Below, piece after piece: positions 27,174 to 37,738 of a stretch of 64,000 nucleotides of DNA. The first letter of the stretch is position 1; the number at the start of each line of letters is the position of its first letter. The position numbers and the translations under genes were made by a program. Below the pieces are notes generated by a model, which made no database searches, was not told the DNA's origin, and was given only the letters and a program-made list of their open reading frames with translations. Source of the stretch: Laribacter hongkongensis DSM 14985 (GTDB lineage: Bacteria > Pseudomonadota > Gammaproteobacteria > Burkholderiales > Aquaspirillaceae); assembly GCF_000423285.1 (NCBI RefSeq), contig NZ_AUHR01000011.1, positions 56,857-120,856 on the forward strand. Reading direction: 5' to 3'.

Positions 27174-28457
27174 TCATCCTTGGCGGGCGCTGGCCGCTGC
27201 CCGCATGGCGGCAGACAGGATGGCCAGCGCTTCATCGAAAACCGGGTCTTCGATGGTAAGCGGAAACAGGAAGCGCAGCACATTGGAATGCATGCCGCAG
27301 GTCAGCAGGATCAGCCCGTGCTCCATGGCAATCTGCTGCACGCTTCTGGCAAAGGCCGCATCCGGCATCCGCGTGGCCGGATCAAGGAACTCAGCCGCCA
27401 CCATGGCGCCCAGCGCACGTACGTCGGCAAGCTGCGGCACGACGGCTGCCAGTTCGTGCAGGCAGGTGTAGAGGCGGGCGCCCAGCACTTCGGCCCGCTG
27501 GCACAGCTGTTCCGACTCGATGACGTCAAGGGCGGCCCTGGCCGCCGCCAGCGCCAGCGGGCTGCCGGCATAGGTGCCGCCCAGTCCGCCGGGAGCCGGC
27601 GCATCCATGATGTCGGCACGCCCGGTGACGGCCGACAGCGGCAGTCCGCCGGCCAGCGACTTGGCCAGCGTGACCAGATCAGGCACCACGCCGGAATGTT
27701 CGATGGCCAGCCAGCGTCCGGTGCGGGCAAAGCCGCTTTGCACTTCGTCAACAACCAGGACGATGCCGTGCTGGTCGCAGATCCGCCGCAGGGCCTGCAA
27801 AAAGCTTGGCGGCGTGATGTAAAAGCCGCCCTCGCCCTGCACCGGCTCGATCACCATGGCCGCTACCCGGGACGGATCGATGTCGCAGCGCAGCAGGCGC
27901 TCCAGCCCGGCCAGCGCTTCGGATTCGCTGATGCCGTGCAGCGTGTTGGGATAAGGCGCGTGGTAGACCTCGGCCGGAAACGGCCCGAAACCGAGCTTGT
28001 AAGGTGCGACCTTGCCGGTCAGGCCCAGCGTCATGTTGGTGCGGCCGTGATAGCCGCCGTAAAAGCCGATCATGCCGGAACGGCCCGTGTAGGCCCGGGC
28101 AATCTTGACGGCGTTTTCCACTGCTTCGGCGCCGGAGGTGAAAAAGGCGGTTTTCCTGGCGTGGGGACCCGGCACCAGTGCGTTGAGCCGTTCGGCCACC
28201 TCGACATACAGCGCATAGGGCACGACCTGGTAGCAGGTGTGCGAAAAGCGCTGCATCTGCGCCTGGACGGCGGCGGCTACCTGCGGGTGCAGGTGACCGC
28301 TGTTGAGGACACCGATGCCGCCGGCAAAGTCGATGTGGCGCCGGCCCTGCTCGTCCCACAGTTCGGCATTGCAGGCCCGGTCGGCATAAAAATCACACAG
28401 GACTGCCACCCCGCGCGGCGTGGCCTGCTGGCGGCGTTCGGTCAAAGGGGACGACAT
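27174..28457 (-). CDS. gabT: 4-aminobutyrate aminotransferase
   Basis: The 427-residue class III PLP aminotransferase moves the amino group of GABA (or a close omega-amino acid) to 2-oxoglutarate. The motif FTSGAEAVENAVKIAR binds the cofactor phosphate. VLVVDEVQSGFARTGRWLAI carries the PLP-contacting Asp, and LAKSLAGGLPLSAVTG holds the Schiff-base lysine. The start at 28457 follows a GGAGAAAG-type ribosome site. With gabD it forms a two-gene GABA-to-succinate operon. No dedicated regulator or permease is adjacent. Confidence 0.93.
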   Translation of the reverse strand: MSSPLTERRQQATPRGVAVLCDFYADRACNAELWDEQGRRHIDFAGGIGVLNSGHLHPQVAAAVQAQMQRFSHTCYQVVPYALYVEVAERLNALVPGPHARKTAFFTSGAEAVENAVKIARAYTGRSGMIGFYGGYHGRTNMTLGLTGKVAPYKLGFGPFPAEVYHAPYPNTLHGISESEALAGLERLLRCDIDPSRVAAMVIEPVQGEGGFYITPPSFLQALRRICDQHGIVLVVDEVQSGFARTGRWLAIEHSGVVPDLVTLAKSLAGGLPLSAVTGRADIMDAPAPGGLGGTYAGSPLALAAARAALDVIESEQLCQRAEVLGARLYTCLHELAAVVPQLADVRALGAMVAAEFLDPATRMPDAAFARSVQQIAMEHGLILLTCGMHSNVLRFLFPLTIEDPVFDEALAILSAAMRAAASARQG

Positions 28458-29191
28458 GGGCTTTCTCCTCGGAAACCGGCCCGCCGGAACTGGACGGAGG
28501 ACCCGGACAACGTACCGCCGCCGCATTGCGGCGGACCTGACTTGGAGTGTAGGCAGCGGGTCTCCGGAAGCCGAACCGGCTGCCGGGTTTTGCCGTCTTC
28601 CTGTGGTACGACGCCGACAGGCCGGGCACGGTCGCCCCGGAAGGTCTGCGTATCAGGCAGGCATGGCTGGCGGCGGATACGGTCCGCAGGCTGCCGGTCC
28701 CCAGCGTGCGGCAGCGGCACGACAGGATCTGCAACGGGCGAACCTGCTTGCGTCCTGTGTCCATACCGTCAGCGGTAATGCCCCGTCTCCCGGCGGCCGG
28801 CCACTCGTCCCGGGGCGCCCTGGCGGAGCGGCAGCTACACGCGGCATCCTGCCCGGGCGTGTCGAACATGATCTCCAGTGTCATGCCCCCTTCCTCCGGG
28901 TTGGCATGGCACCACGGCCCGTCCGACAGGATGGTTTCACTGCTGGCCTCGAGCCGGGCCAGGCAGCCGTCAGCCATGTCAGGCGACAGGCGCCCTCGTG
29001 ACAGGACAGGGAAGCTCAGCCGCTGCGCCCCTTGGGCATGCCCCGGCGGCTGGTTGCCCTGCCCCCGGTAGGCCAATTTCAGCTGGTGTTCCTTCCGGAA
29101 GCAGCCAGGCCGGCGCCGGCAGGTCTCTGACCGGCATGGCGACCGGCTGCGCGGACAATGTCCTGCCCGGAGCAGCCGGCAGGCGCCGGAA
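28458..29191. other. intergenic region, no supported gene
   Basis: About 730 bases upstream of gabT contain overlapping open frames on both strands but no motif or good ribosome site. A stretch at about 28850-29080 read on the minus strand (for example ETILSDGPWCHANPEEGG) looks more protein-like than its surroundings and might be a decayed gene. Confidence 0.4.
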
Positions 29192-29217
29192 TGCAAACGC
29201 CCGGCACACGGCCGGGC
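29192..29217 (-). terminator. weak terminator after the TolC-family gene
   Basis: On the minus strand GCCCGGCCGTGTGCCGGGC forms a stem followed by GTTTGCATT. It is 34 bases past the stop. Confidence 0.5.
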
Positions 29218-29250
29218 GACAGGATTGCGGACAACGGCAGGGCCGAGAGA

Positions 29251-30570
29251 TCAGCCCTCACCGGCAAGCAGGCGGTTCAGCACGGCCAGCTCCTCCGGGG
29301 TCAGCCGGCCCACACCCTGGGCCAGCTGCAACTTGGCCAGCAGGTAGGTGTACTTGGCCTCGGCAAGGTCACGGCGGGCCTGGAATACCTTCTGCTCGGC
29401 ATTGAGTACGTCCAGCAGCGTACGCACGCCCACCTCCATTCCCAGCCGGGTGGCTGCCAGCTGGCTTTCGCTGGAAGTCAGCACGTTCTGGCGCGCCATG
29501 ACCTGCGCGGCACCGGCCGTCACGCCCAGATACGCCGTGCGGACGCTTTGCTCTGCCGTCCGGCGCGCGGTTTCCAGGTCATCACGGGCGGCATCGCGCA
29601 AGGCGGCCTTTTCGCGCACCTGCGACTGCACGCCACCGCCGGCAAACAGCGGAATGGTGATGCTGATGCCGGCCGTCTTGCCTTCGCTGTCGCTGCCGCC
29701 GGGCGAGCCGGAAATCTGGTTACTGGCGGTTTTCTGCCAGCCGGCACTGGCGCTGACGGTGGGCAGGTGGCCGGAGCGGCTGACCTCGATGGATTTTTGC
29801 GCTATCAGCAGCTGCTTTTGCCGGATCAGCACGTCAAGGTTGCCGTTCTCGATGCCGGCCAGCCACGCCGACACGTCATTCGGTTGCGGCTGGCTCAGCG
29901 GCAGGTTGTCCACCAGCGGCTTCAGGCCGGTGGCCGGCAGGCCGGTCAGGAGCTGGAAAGCGTTGCGCTTGACCGCCAGCGTGTTGAGCGCCTGGATTTC
30001 CACGGCCACTGCACTGTCGTAGTTGGCCTGCGCTTCGCGGGTGTCGACGATGGTGACGGTGCCGACCTCGAAGCTCTTTTTGGCCTGTGCCAGCGCCTGG
30101 GCAAAGGCTTCCTTGGCACCTTGGGCGTAGGTGACCGAATTTTCCGCCAGCAGCACGTCAAAATACGCCTGCGCCACCCGCAGGATCAGCGACTGCTCGG
30201 CGGCGGTCAGCTGGTCATCGGCGATCAGCGCCTGCTGGTCACCGATGGCCAGTCCGGCAAACTTGGCCCAGTCGAACAGCACCTGCGTCACCTGCCCGCC
30301 CATCACGCTGGTGTGATAGTCGGGTACGGCAGCCGGCTGGTCGGGAAACGTCCGGGTATAGCTGCCCGAAGCACCCAGCTGCGGCAAAAGCGGCGCCCGG
30401 CCCTGGGTACGTTTTTCGATGCCGGCTTCGCGCTGGGCCCGGGCGCTGGAAATGACGGAGTCGAACTGGCGGGCCGCCTGCCAGGCTTGCATGAGGTCGG
30501 TGGCACAGGCCATCCCGCTGGCCAGCACCAGCGAGCAGGTCACAATCGGTCGGAACAGGCGCAACTTCAC
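29251..30570 (-). CDS. TolC-family outer-membrane efflux channel
   Basis: The 439-residue protein forms the outer-membrane duct of the adjacent RND pump. A signal peptide (RPIVTCSLVLASGMACA) precedes two repeats of the OEP helical domain rich in coiled-coil, including TRLGMEVGVRTLLDVLNAEQ near the C-terminus, a typical TolC segment. A GTG at 30570 is chosen because AAAGGA lies eight bases before it. An ATG nine bases upstream overlaps that site. It follows the RND gene by a few bases in one operon. Confidence 0.92.
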   Translation of the reverse strand: MKLRLFRPIVTCSLVLASGMACATDLMQAWQAARQFDSVISSARAQREAGIEKRTQGRAPLLPQLGASGSYTRTFPDQPAAVPDYHTSVMGGQVTQVLFDWAKFAGLAIGDQQALIADDQLTAAEQSLILRVAQAYFDVLLAENSVTYAQGAKEAFAQALAQAKKSFEVGTVTIVDTREAQANYDSAVAVEIQALNTLAVKRNAFQLLTGLPATGLKPLVDNLPLSQPQPNDVSAWLAGIENGNLDVLIRQKQLLIAQKSIEVSRSGHLPTVSASAGWQKTASNQISGSPGGSDSEGKTAGISITIPLFAGGGVQSQVREKAALRDAARDDLETARRTAEQSVRTAYLGVTAGAAQVMARQNVLTSSESQLAATRLGMEVGVRTLLDVLNAEQKVFQARRDLAEAKYTYLLAKLQLAQGVGRLTPEELAVLNRLLAGEG

Positions 30571-30582
30571 GACAACCATCCT

Positions 30583-33500
30583 TTAGTCGTTAACCGGGGG
30601 CCGCTGGATGCGGAACCATGCGGCATAAAGAGCGGGCAAGAATAACAGGGTCAGCACCGTTGCGATAAACAGACCGCCCATGATGGCCACGGCCATCGGT
30701 CCCCAGAAGGTACTGCGGGTCAGCGGAATCATCGCGAGGATGGCCGCCGCCGCCGTCAGCATGATGGGGCGGAAGCGCCGCACGGTGCTGCCGACGATGG
30801 CTTCCCACGGCGGAATGCCATCGCGGGTGTCGTGCTCGATCTGGTCAACCAGGATAACGCTGTTGCGCATGATCATGCCGGCCAGCGCAATCACGCCGAG
30901 CATGGCAACAAAACCGAACGGTGCGTGGAACAGGATCAGCGACAGGGTGACGCCGATCAGGCCCAGAGGTGCGGTCAGGAATACCAGCACGCTGCGGCTG
31001 AAGCTCTTGAGCTGGATCATCAGCAGGGTCATGACGATCACCAGCATCAGCGGCTGCACCGCACCGATGGCCTTCTGCGACTTCTGGCTGGCCTCCAGCG
31101 AACCGCCCAGTTCGATGTGGTAGCCCGGTGGCAGGGTCTTTTCCAGTGCCTGCATCTGCGGCCACAGGCTGATTGCCACGTCGGACGCCTGCACGCCGTC
31201 GCGCACGTCGGCCCGCACCGAAATGGTCGGCAGCCGGTTGCGGCGCCAGATGATGCTTTCTTCCGGCACGTACTCAATGGTGGCCACCTGCGCCACCGGC
31301 ACCATGCGTCCGCTGGCGGTCTGGAGCATCAGTCCCGGCAGGGCGTCGATGTCCTGGCGCTCGTTGCCCGACAGCCGGACCACCACTTCCAGCGTGCGGT
31401 CGTGGTCGCGCAGGTCGGTCACGCCGGCACCGGAAATCATCAGCCCGAGCTGGCGTGCCACCGACTGCGGATTGATGCCCAGCGCACGCGCGCGTTCCTG
31501 GTCGATCTTCAGCCGCAGCGCGCGCACCTGCTCGCCCCAGTCGTTGTTGACGTGCCGCGAATCCGGATGCGCGCGCACCATGGCCTCGACCCGGCCGGCA
31601 ATCTGCCGCACGGTGGCATGGTCGTCGCCCATCACGCGGAACTGCACCGGATAACCGACCGGCGGGCCGTTTTCCAGCCGCACCACCCGGCCGCGCACCG
31701 TCGGAAAGTCGTTTTCAAACAGCGACTCGATCTTGTGCTTGACCTGCTCGCGCGCGGCGTCGTCGGTGGTCATCACCATCAGCTGCGCATAGTTGAGGTT
31801 GGGTTGCTGCTGGTCGAGTGGCAGGTAAAAGCGCGGGCTGCCGTTGCCGATGTAACTGGTGACCGACGCCACGCCCTTGTCGTGCCTCAGCGCGGCTTCC
31901 AGCTTTTTCACCTCGCGCTCGGTGGCAGCAAAGCTGGCACCCTGCGGCAGCCACATGTCCACCAGCAGCTCCACCCGGTTGGACGACGGGAAAAACTGCT
32001 GCTGCACGAACAGCTTGAATGACACCAGCGACAGCATAAATGCCCCCAGCGTCAGCGCAATCACGGTCTTGCGGTGGTCAAGGCACCACACCACCATCCG
32101 GCGGAAGCGCTGGTAGAAGGGCTTGTTGTAGACATCGTGCTCGGCATCCCCGTGGGTTACGCCCGGATGCTCCTTGAGGATCAGGAAACCGAGGTAGGGC
32201 GTGAACACCACGGCCACCAGCCACGACACGATCAGTGCGATCGACACCACGGCAAACAGGCTGAAGGTGTATTCACCGGCATTGGAGCGCGCCAGCCCCA
32301 CCGGCAGGAAGGTGGCGGCGGTGATCAGCGTGCCGGTCAGCATCGGAAAGGCCGTGCTGGTATAGGCAAAGGTGGCGGCACGAAAGCGCGTCCAGCCCTG
32401 CTCGAGCTTCAGCGCCATCATTTCCACCGCGATGATGGCGTCATCCACCAGCAGCCCCAGCGCAATGATCAGCGACCCCAGCGAAATGCGTTGCAGCTCG
32501 ATGCCGAACACCAGCATCAGCAGGAAGGTGATGGCCAGCACCAGCGGAATCGACAGCGCCACCACGATGCCGGTACGCAGGCCGAGGCTGACAAAGCTGA
32601 CGGCCAGCACGATCACCACCGCCTCGACCAGCGAGCGCATGAATTCGCCGACGGCGTTCTGCACCACCTTGGGCTGGTCGGAGACGGCGTCGATCTGGAT
32701 GCCGACCGGCATGGTGGCGCGCATCTCGGCGGCAAAGGCGTTGAGCGACTCGCCCAGCTTGATGACATCGCCGCCCTTTTTCATCGATACGGCCAGCGCC
32801 AGCGCCGGCTTGCCGTCAAAGTGCACCTTGAACGACGGCGGATCGACAAAACGGCGCTCGATCGTGGCAATGTCACCCAGCGTCAGCACCCGGCCACCGG
32901 CCGCGATCGGCGTGGCCGCCACGGCGGCGGCGGTGTCGTAGGCACCTTCCACCCGCACGAAAAAACGCTCGCCGGGCGTGTGGTAGATACCGGCGGCCTC
33001 GACGGCATTCTGGGCCGCGACGGCATTCCAGATACCCGACAGGTCCAGCCCGAGGCTGGCGATCTTGGCGGTATCAAGACTGACGTAAACCTTTTCCGCC
33101 TGTTCGCCGATGATCTCCACCTTGGCGACGTCGGGAATGCGGGTGGCCTGCTGGCGGGCATGGTCAACGTACTGGCGCAGTTCTTCGTAGCTGAAGCCGT
33201 CGGCGGTAAAGGCATAGATGTTGCCGAAGGTGTCGCCGAACTCGTCGTTGAAGAAGGGCCCCTTGATGGTGGCGGGCAGGCCGCCGGTGGCCTTGAGGTC
33301 GCCGAGCTTCTTGCGGACCTGGTACCAGGTATCGGCCACGTCGCGGCCGCGCAGGTGCTCGTGGGTAGAGAGGATGAACTGCGCCTCGCCGGGCTTGGAG
33401 AAGCTCTTGACATACTCCAGCTCGGGCATGTCCTGCAGTTTTTTCTCGATGCGGTCGGTGACCTGTGCCTCCACCTCTTCGGCGGTGGCGCCAGGCCACT

Positions 33501-33657
33501 GCACCTGTACCAGCATGGCCTTGAAGGTGAACTCCGGGTCTTCCTTCTGGCCGAGCTTGCCATAGGCCCAGACACCGGCCAGCAGCAGGACGACGATCAG
33601 GTAGCGGGTGAGCGACTGGTTTTTCAGCGCCCATTCGGAAAGATTGACGCCGCGCAT
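30583..33657 (-). CDS. RND efflux permease of a TetR-controlled pump
   Basis: The 1024-residue pump has the AcrB-like duplicated fold, with TM1 at about 17-35. The porter start VQWPGATAEEVEAQVTDRIE and the TM4 proton-relay aspartates in ALGLLVDDAIIAVEMM are visible. It begins directly at the stop of the adaptor gene (TAA then ATG). With its own adaptor, TolC channel and TetR gene it makes a complete tripartite efflux system. The substrate is unknown. Confidence 0.94.
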   Translation of the reverse strand: MRGVNLSEWALKNQSLTRYLIVVLLLAGVWAYGKLGQKEDPEFTFKAMLVQVQWPGATAEEVEAQVTDRIEKKLQDMPELEYVKSFSKPGEAQFILSTHEHLRGRDVADTWYQVRKKLGDLKATGGLPATIKGPFFNDEFGDTFGNIYAFTADGFSYEELRQYVDHARQQATRIPDVAKVEIIGEQAEKVYVSLDTAKIASLGLDLSGIWNAVAAQNAVEAAGIYHTPGERFFVRVEGAYDTAAAVAATPIAAGGRVLTLGDIATIERRFVDPPSFKVHFDGKPALALAVSMKKGGDVIKLGESLNAFAAEMRATMPVGIQIDAVSDQPKVVQNAVGEFMRSLVEAVVIVLAVSFVSLGLRTGIVVALSIPLVLAITFLLMLVFGIELQRISLGSLIIALGLLVDDAIIAVEMMALKLEQGWTRFRAATFAYTSTAFPMLTGTLITAATFLPVGLARSNAGEYTFSLFAVVSIALIVSWLVAVVFTPYLGFLILKEHPGVTHGDAEHDVYNKPFYQRFRRMVVWCLDHRKTVIALTLGAFMLSLVSFKLFVQQQFFPSSNRVELLVDMWLPQGASFAATEREVKKLEAALRHDKGVASVTSYIGNGSPRFYLPLDQQQPNLNYAQLMVMTTDDAAREQVKHKIESLFENDFPTVRGRVVRLENGPPVGYPVQFRVMGDDHATVRQIAGRVEAMVRAHPDSRHVNNDWGEQVRALRLKIDQERARALGINPQSVARQLGLMISGAGVTDLRDHDRTLEVVVRLSGNERQDIDALPGLMLQTASGRMVPVAQVATIEYVPEESIIWRRNRLPTISVRADVRDGVQASDVAISLWPQMQALEKTLPPGYHIELGGSLEASQKSQKAIGAVQPLMLVIVMTLLMIQLKSFSRSVLVFLTAPLGLIGVTLSLILFHAPFGFVAMLGVIALAGMIMRNSVILVDQIEHDTRDGIPPWEAIVGSTVRRFRPIMLTAAAAILAMIPLTRSTFWGPMAVAIMGGLFIATVLTLLFLPALYAAWFRIQRPPVND

Positions 33658-34794
33658 TTACTGGTTACCTGCCTTGCCGTTTTCCTGGCCGGTGGCCAGT
33701 GCCGGCTTTCCCGGTGCGGCGCTGGCCAGCCGCCTGACGGCCATGCCGTCGCGCAGCAGGTGCACACCGGCCGTGACGATTTCTTCACCGGGTTTCACCC
33801 CGGAACTGACTTCGGCCTGTCTGGAATCAACCCGGCCGAGGCTGACCTGGCGCTTTTTCACTCGCGGGGTCTGGCCGTCCAGCACCCAGACGTAGTGCTT
33901 GCCGCCTTCGTCGAGAATGGCCGACAGCGGCAGCTGCGGTACGGCGTTTTCGGGGGCGCGGCCCCGGGCCGCCACGCTGGCGCTCATGCCCAGGCGCACG
34001 TCGGCATCGGGCTGGCGCAGCGTCAGGCGGGCGGTATAGGTGCGGGTGGCCGCATCTGCGTCCGGCGACAGTTCGCGCAGCTGCGCCGGGTACTGCCGGC
34101 CACCGGCCCACAGCTGCACGGTGTAGGCCTCTGCGGTGCGGAATTCGGCCAGCCGCGCTTCCGGCACGTTGACCACGGCTTCCAGTTCGCCCGGCACGGC
34201 CACCTTGACCACCACCTGCCCGGCCTGCACCACCTGTCCCGGCTCGGCGTCGACGTAGGTCACCATACCGGCGCGCTCGGCGGTCAGCGTGGCATAGGCC
34301 TGACGGTTGGCGCTGACCCCGAGGTCGGCTTCGGCCTGGCGCAGTTTTTCGCGGGCGACGGTCACGCCGTTCTGGCGGCGGTCAAAGTCGGCCTGGCTGA
34401 TGAACTGCTGGCCCAGCAGCTCGCGGTAGCGCACGAGGTCGGTCTGCTGCTGGGTGTAGTCGCTGCGGGCGGCGGCAAGCTGGGCGCGCTTGGCGGCCAG
34501 TTCCAGCCCGATGTCGGCCGGGTCCAGCCGCACCAGCGGTGCTCCGGCACCGACCTGCTGGCCGACTTCGACCAACCGGGCGTCGATCTTGCCCGGCACG
34601 CGAAAGCTCTGCTTCGATTCGTGGCGCGGCCGGATTTCGGCGGTATAGCGCTGGATGTCTGCCGTGTCGGTCGCAGCCACGCGGGTGGTGCGTACCGGAC
34701 GGGTTTCTTCTTGGGCGGCCGGCTTGTCGCCGCAGCCCGCGAGGGAGGCAGCCAGCAGGCCGCCCAGACAGATTCGGGTCAGGGAAATGGTCAT
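33658..34794 (-). CDS. RND efflux periplasmic adaptor
   Basis: The 378-residue lipoprotein has a signal peptide with lipobox SLAGC at about residue 21. Lipoyl halves (RVPGKIDARLVEVGQQV and ATLTAERAGMVTYVDAEPGQ) flank a helical hairpin at about 95-150. A barrel domain and a C-terminal domain (ILDEGGKHYVWVLDG) follow. It connects the RND permease to the TolC channel encoded two genes on. The gene begins 9 bases after tetR. Confidence 0.92.
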   Translation of the reverse strand: MTISLTRICLGGLLAASLAGCGDKPAAQEETRPVRTTRVAATDTADIQRYTAEIRPRHESKQSFRVPGKIDARLVEVGQQVGAGAPLVRLDPADIGLELAAKRAQLAAARSDYTQQQTDLVRYRELLGQQFISQADFDRRQNGVTVAREKLRQAEADLGVSANRQAYATLTAERAGMVTYVDAEPGQVVQAGQVVVKVAVPGELEAVVNVPEARLAEFRTAEAYTVQLWAGGRQYPAQLRELSPDADAATRTYTARLTLRQPDADVRLGMSASVAARGRAPENAVPQLPLSAILDEGGKHYVWVLDGQTPRVKKRQVSLGRVDSRQAEVSSGVKPGEEIVTAGVHLLRDGMAVRRLASAAPGKPALATGQENGKAGNQ

Positions 34795-34803
34795 GGCTAG
34801 GTT

Positions 34804-35448
34804 TCAGGCAGACGGCGCACGGGCCAGCAGGCCAAGCGCCAGAAGATCGTCGAGTTGCTGCAAATGGCTGCCGATGTCGTGGCGGGTCGATTCAAACTGC
34901 GGGAACGAGTGGCGCCACAACAACGCCATCATGACCGGCGCCATCAGGATTTCCGTGGCGTGGTCAAGACTGAGGCTGGCACGGAATTCGCCGCTGGCCA
35001 CGCCTTCGGCCAGTACCTGGCGCACCAGCCTGCGGGTCGGCATGACCACTTCGTCGAAATAAAAGCGCGACAGTTCGGGAAAGTTGCCGGCTTCGGCCAG
35101 CATCAGCCGCACCAGCCCGCCGCCGCCGGCACAGTCGACGGCTTCGACCCACAGGCGGACGGCACCGAAGAGGCGCTCGCGTGCCGGGCGGCTGCGGTCG
35201 AGCGCCAGCGCCTCGCAGGAATGGGTCAGGGGCACCAGCCCGCGCCGGACCACGCTCTTGAAGATTTCCGCCTTGTTTTCAAAGTACAGGTACGGCGTGC
35301 CTTTGGTGACGCCGGCGGCCTGGGCAATGTGTTCGATCTTGGTGGCGGCATAGCCGCGCTCGACAAACAGCGGCAGGGCAGCATCGAGGATTTCGTCGGG
35401 GCGGGAAGCCTTGCGACGCTCCCAGCGAGGGGCGGTATCGTGTTCCAT
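34804..35448 (-). CDS. TetR-family regulator of the efflux operon
   Basis: The 214-residue repressor has an N-terminal helix-turn-helix, ILDAALPLFVERGYAATKIE then HIAQAAGVTKGTPYLYFENK (about 18-60), and a helical ligand domain. The ATG at 35448 is preferred to a GTG 30 bases upstream. It is the first gene of the tetR-adaptor-RND-TolC operon and very likely represses it. The operator was not identified with confidence in the 220-base gap to argB. Confidence 0.9.
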   Translation of the reverse strand: MEHDTAPRWERRKASRPDEILDAALPLFVERGYAATKIEHIAQAAGVTKGTPYLYFENKAEIFKSVVRRGLVPLTHSCEALALDRSRPARERLFGAVRLWVEAVDCAGGGGLVRLMLAEAGNFPELSRFYFDEVVMPTRRLVRQVLAEGVASGEFRASLSLDHATEILMAPVMMALLWRHSFPQFESTRHDIGSHLQQLDDLLALGLLARAPSA

Positions 35449-35669
35449 GCGAACGGCCTGAAGCGGAAAAAGTGCCACATGGTGCCGCGCCGGACCGGAA
35501 TCCTCAAGTAAATGACCAACTTTTCATTAGGCATGAAGCATATTTGTCACACTGGCTGACCTGACGCCCGCACCATCTGCCTTGGCAAGCAGATATTGCA
35601 CCGCACTTTTTACATAAATGCGGATAGAATTTTCATCTTTCCGACATACATACCCCGCCAGGAGCCTGA

Positions 35670-36548
<879 letters not shown>

Positions 36549-36609
36549 CTGGCAAAGCGCAGCGGCGCCTCCCTATAGTGAAATCTCCGTCACCCCCAGG
36601 GAGTGCGCC

Positions 36610-37065
36610 ATGTCCGCCACCGTCCGCCAGCTGCTGCAAGACAAGAACCAGCCGCCACTGATCGCCGTTTCACCGGACTGCACCGTGTTCCAGGCCCTGC
36701 AAAAACTGGCCGAACACGACATCGGTGCCGTGGCGGTCATGGACGGCCCCCGGCTGGTCGGCATCTTCTCCGAGCGCGACTACGCCCGGCGCATGATCCT
36801 TGAGGGCCGCCAGTCGTCCGGCACGCCGGTCACGGCCGTCATGACCGAACGCGTCATCGTGGTCCACCCGGACACGCCAGCCAGCCAGTGCATGGCCATC
36901 ATGACCGACAAACGCATCCGCCACCTGCCGGTGGCCGACAACGGCCGCGTCATCGGCATGGTGTCGATCGGCGACGTGGTGCGCTCCACCCTGGCCGAGC
37001 AACAGATCGCCATCGACTCGCTGACCCAGTACGTGATGGGATGCAGCACCATGGGCTGCCGCTAG
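36610..37065 (+). CDS. CBS-domain protein
   Basis: This 151-residue cytosolic protein is built from two CBS motifs (about 8-65 and 75-135), with LAEHDIGAVAVMDG, LVGIFSERDYARRMI and ITDKRIRHLPV-like segments. Such pairs bind adenine nucleotides and act as energy sensors. The tail GCSTMGCR has two cysteines, which is unusual. The partner is unknown; the neighbours are argB and a nucleotidase. Confidence 0.9.
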   Translation: MSATVRQLLQDKNQPPLIAVSPDCTVFQALQKLAEHDIGAVAVMDGPRLVGIFSERDYARRMILEGRQSSGTPVTAVMTERVIVVHPDTPASQCMAIMTDKRIRHLPVADNGRVIGMVSIGDVVRSTLAEQQIAIDSLTQYVMGCSTMGCR

Positions 37066-37107
37066 CAGGCGTACACTGGCGGCTTTTGCGCCGCCGGTTC
37101 ACCCAGA

Positions 37108-37734
37108 ATGCTGTGGATTTTCGATCTCGACAACACCCTGCATCACGCCAGCCCCGGCGTGTTTCCCCACATCAACCGGATGATGACCGACTACATCATC
37201 CGCCACCTGCACGTTGACGAAGACGCTGCCAACCGGCTGCGCCAGCATTACTGGACCCGCTACGGTGCCACGCTGACCGGGCTCGTGCGCCATCACGGCG
37301 TCGATCCCCGGCACTTCCTGCGCCACACCCATCCGCTGGAAGACCTGCTGCCCCTGGTGGAAACCGATCCGCAGGTGGCCTGGACACTCGCCCGCCTGCC
37401 CGGACGCAAGGTCCTGCTGTCCAACGGGCCCGCACACTATTGCGCGGCCGTCCTCACCCGGCTCGGCATCGACCGGCATTTCAGCGCCCAGTTCGGACTG
37501 GAACACATCCGCTTTGCCCCCAAGCCGTCCCCGCACGGCTTTCGCGCCGTCCTGTCCCGCCTGCGGGCCCGGCCCGGCCAGAGCTGGATGATCGAAGACA
37601 GCGCCGACAACCTGAAAACCGCCAAGCGCCTCGGGCTCAACACCGTCTGGCTGGCCCCCGGAGAGCCACGCCGGCCGGCCTACGTCGACCACCGGCTCAA
37701 CCGCCTGTCCGATCTCGTCCGGCTGGTACGCTGA
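37108..37734 (+). CDS. HAD-family pyrimidine 5'-nucleotidase
   Basis: The 208-residue phosphatase has HAD motif I WIFDLDNTLHHAS at the extreme N-terminus, motif II LLSNGP, a motif III lysine in FAPKPS and motif IV IEDSADN. The size and spacing match the SDT1/YjjG-like pyrimidine nucleotidases common in Neisseriales and Burkholderiales. It probably dephosphorylates UMP, CMP or damaged nucleotides. Confidence 0.88.
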   Translation: MLWIFDLDNTLHHASPGVFPHINRMMTDYIIRHLHVDEDAANRLRQHYWTRYGATLTGLVRHHGVDPRHFLRHTHPLEDLLPLVETDPQVAWTLARLPGRKVLLSNGPAHYCAAVLTRLGIDRHFSAQFGLEHIRFAPKPSPHGFRAVLSRLRARPGQSWMIEDSADNLKTAKRLGLNTVWLAPGEPRRPAYVDHRLNRLSDLVRLVR

Positions 37735-37738
37735 ACCG

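Noticed and set aside
32074..34800. A 908-codon open frame on the plus strand
   Set aside because: It lies antisense to the RND and adaptor genes, is rich in His, Gln and Gly as expected for a shadow frame in GC-rich DNA, and has no domain.
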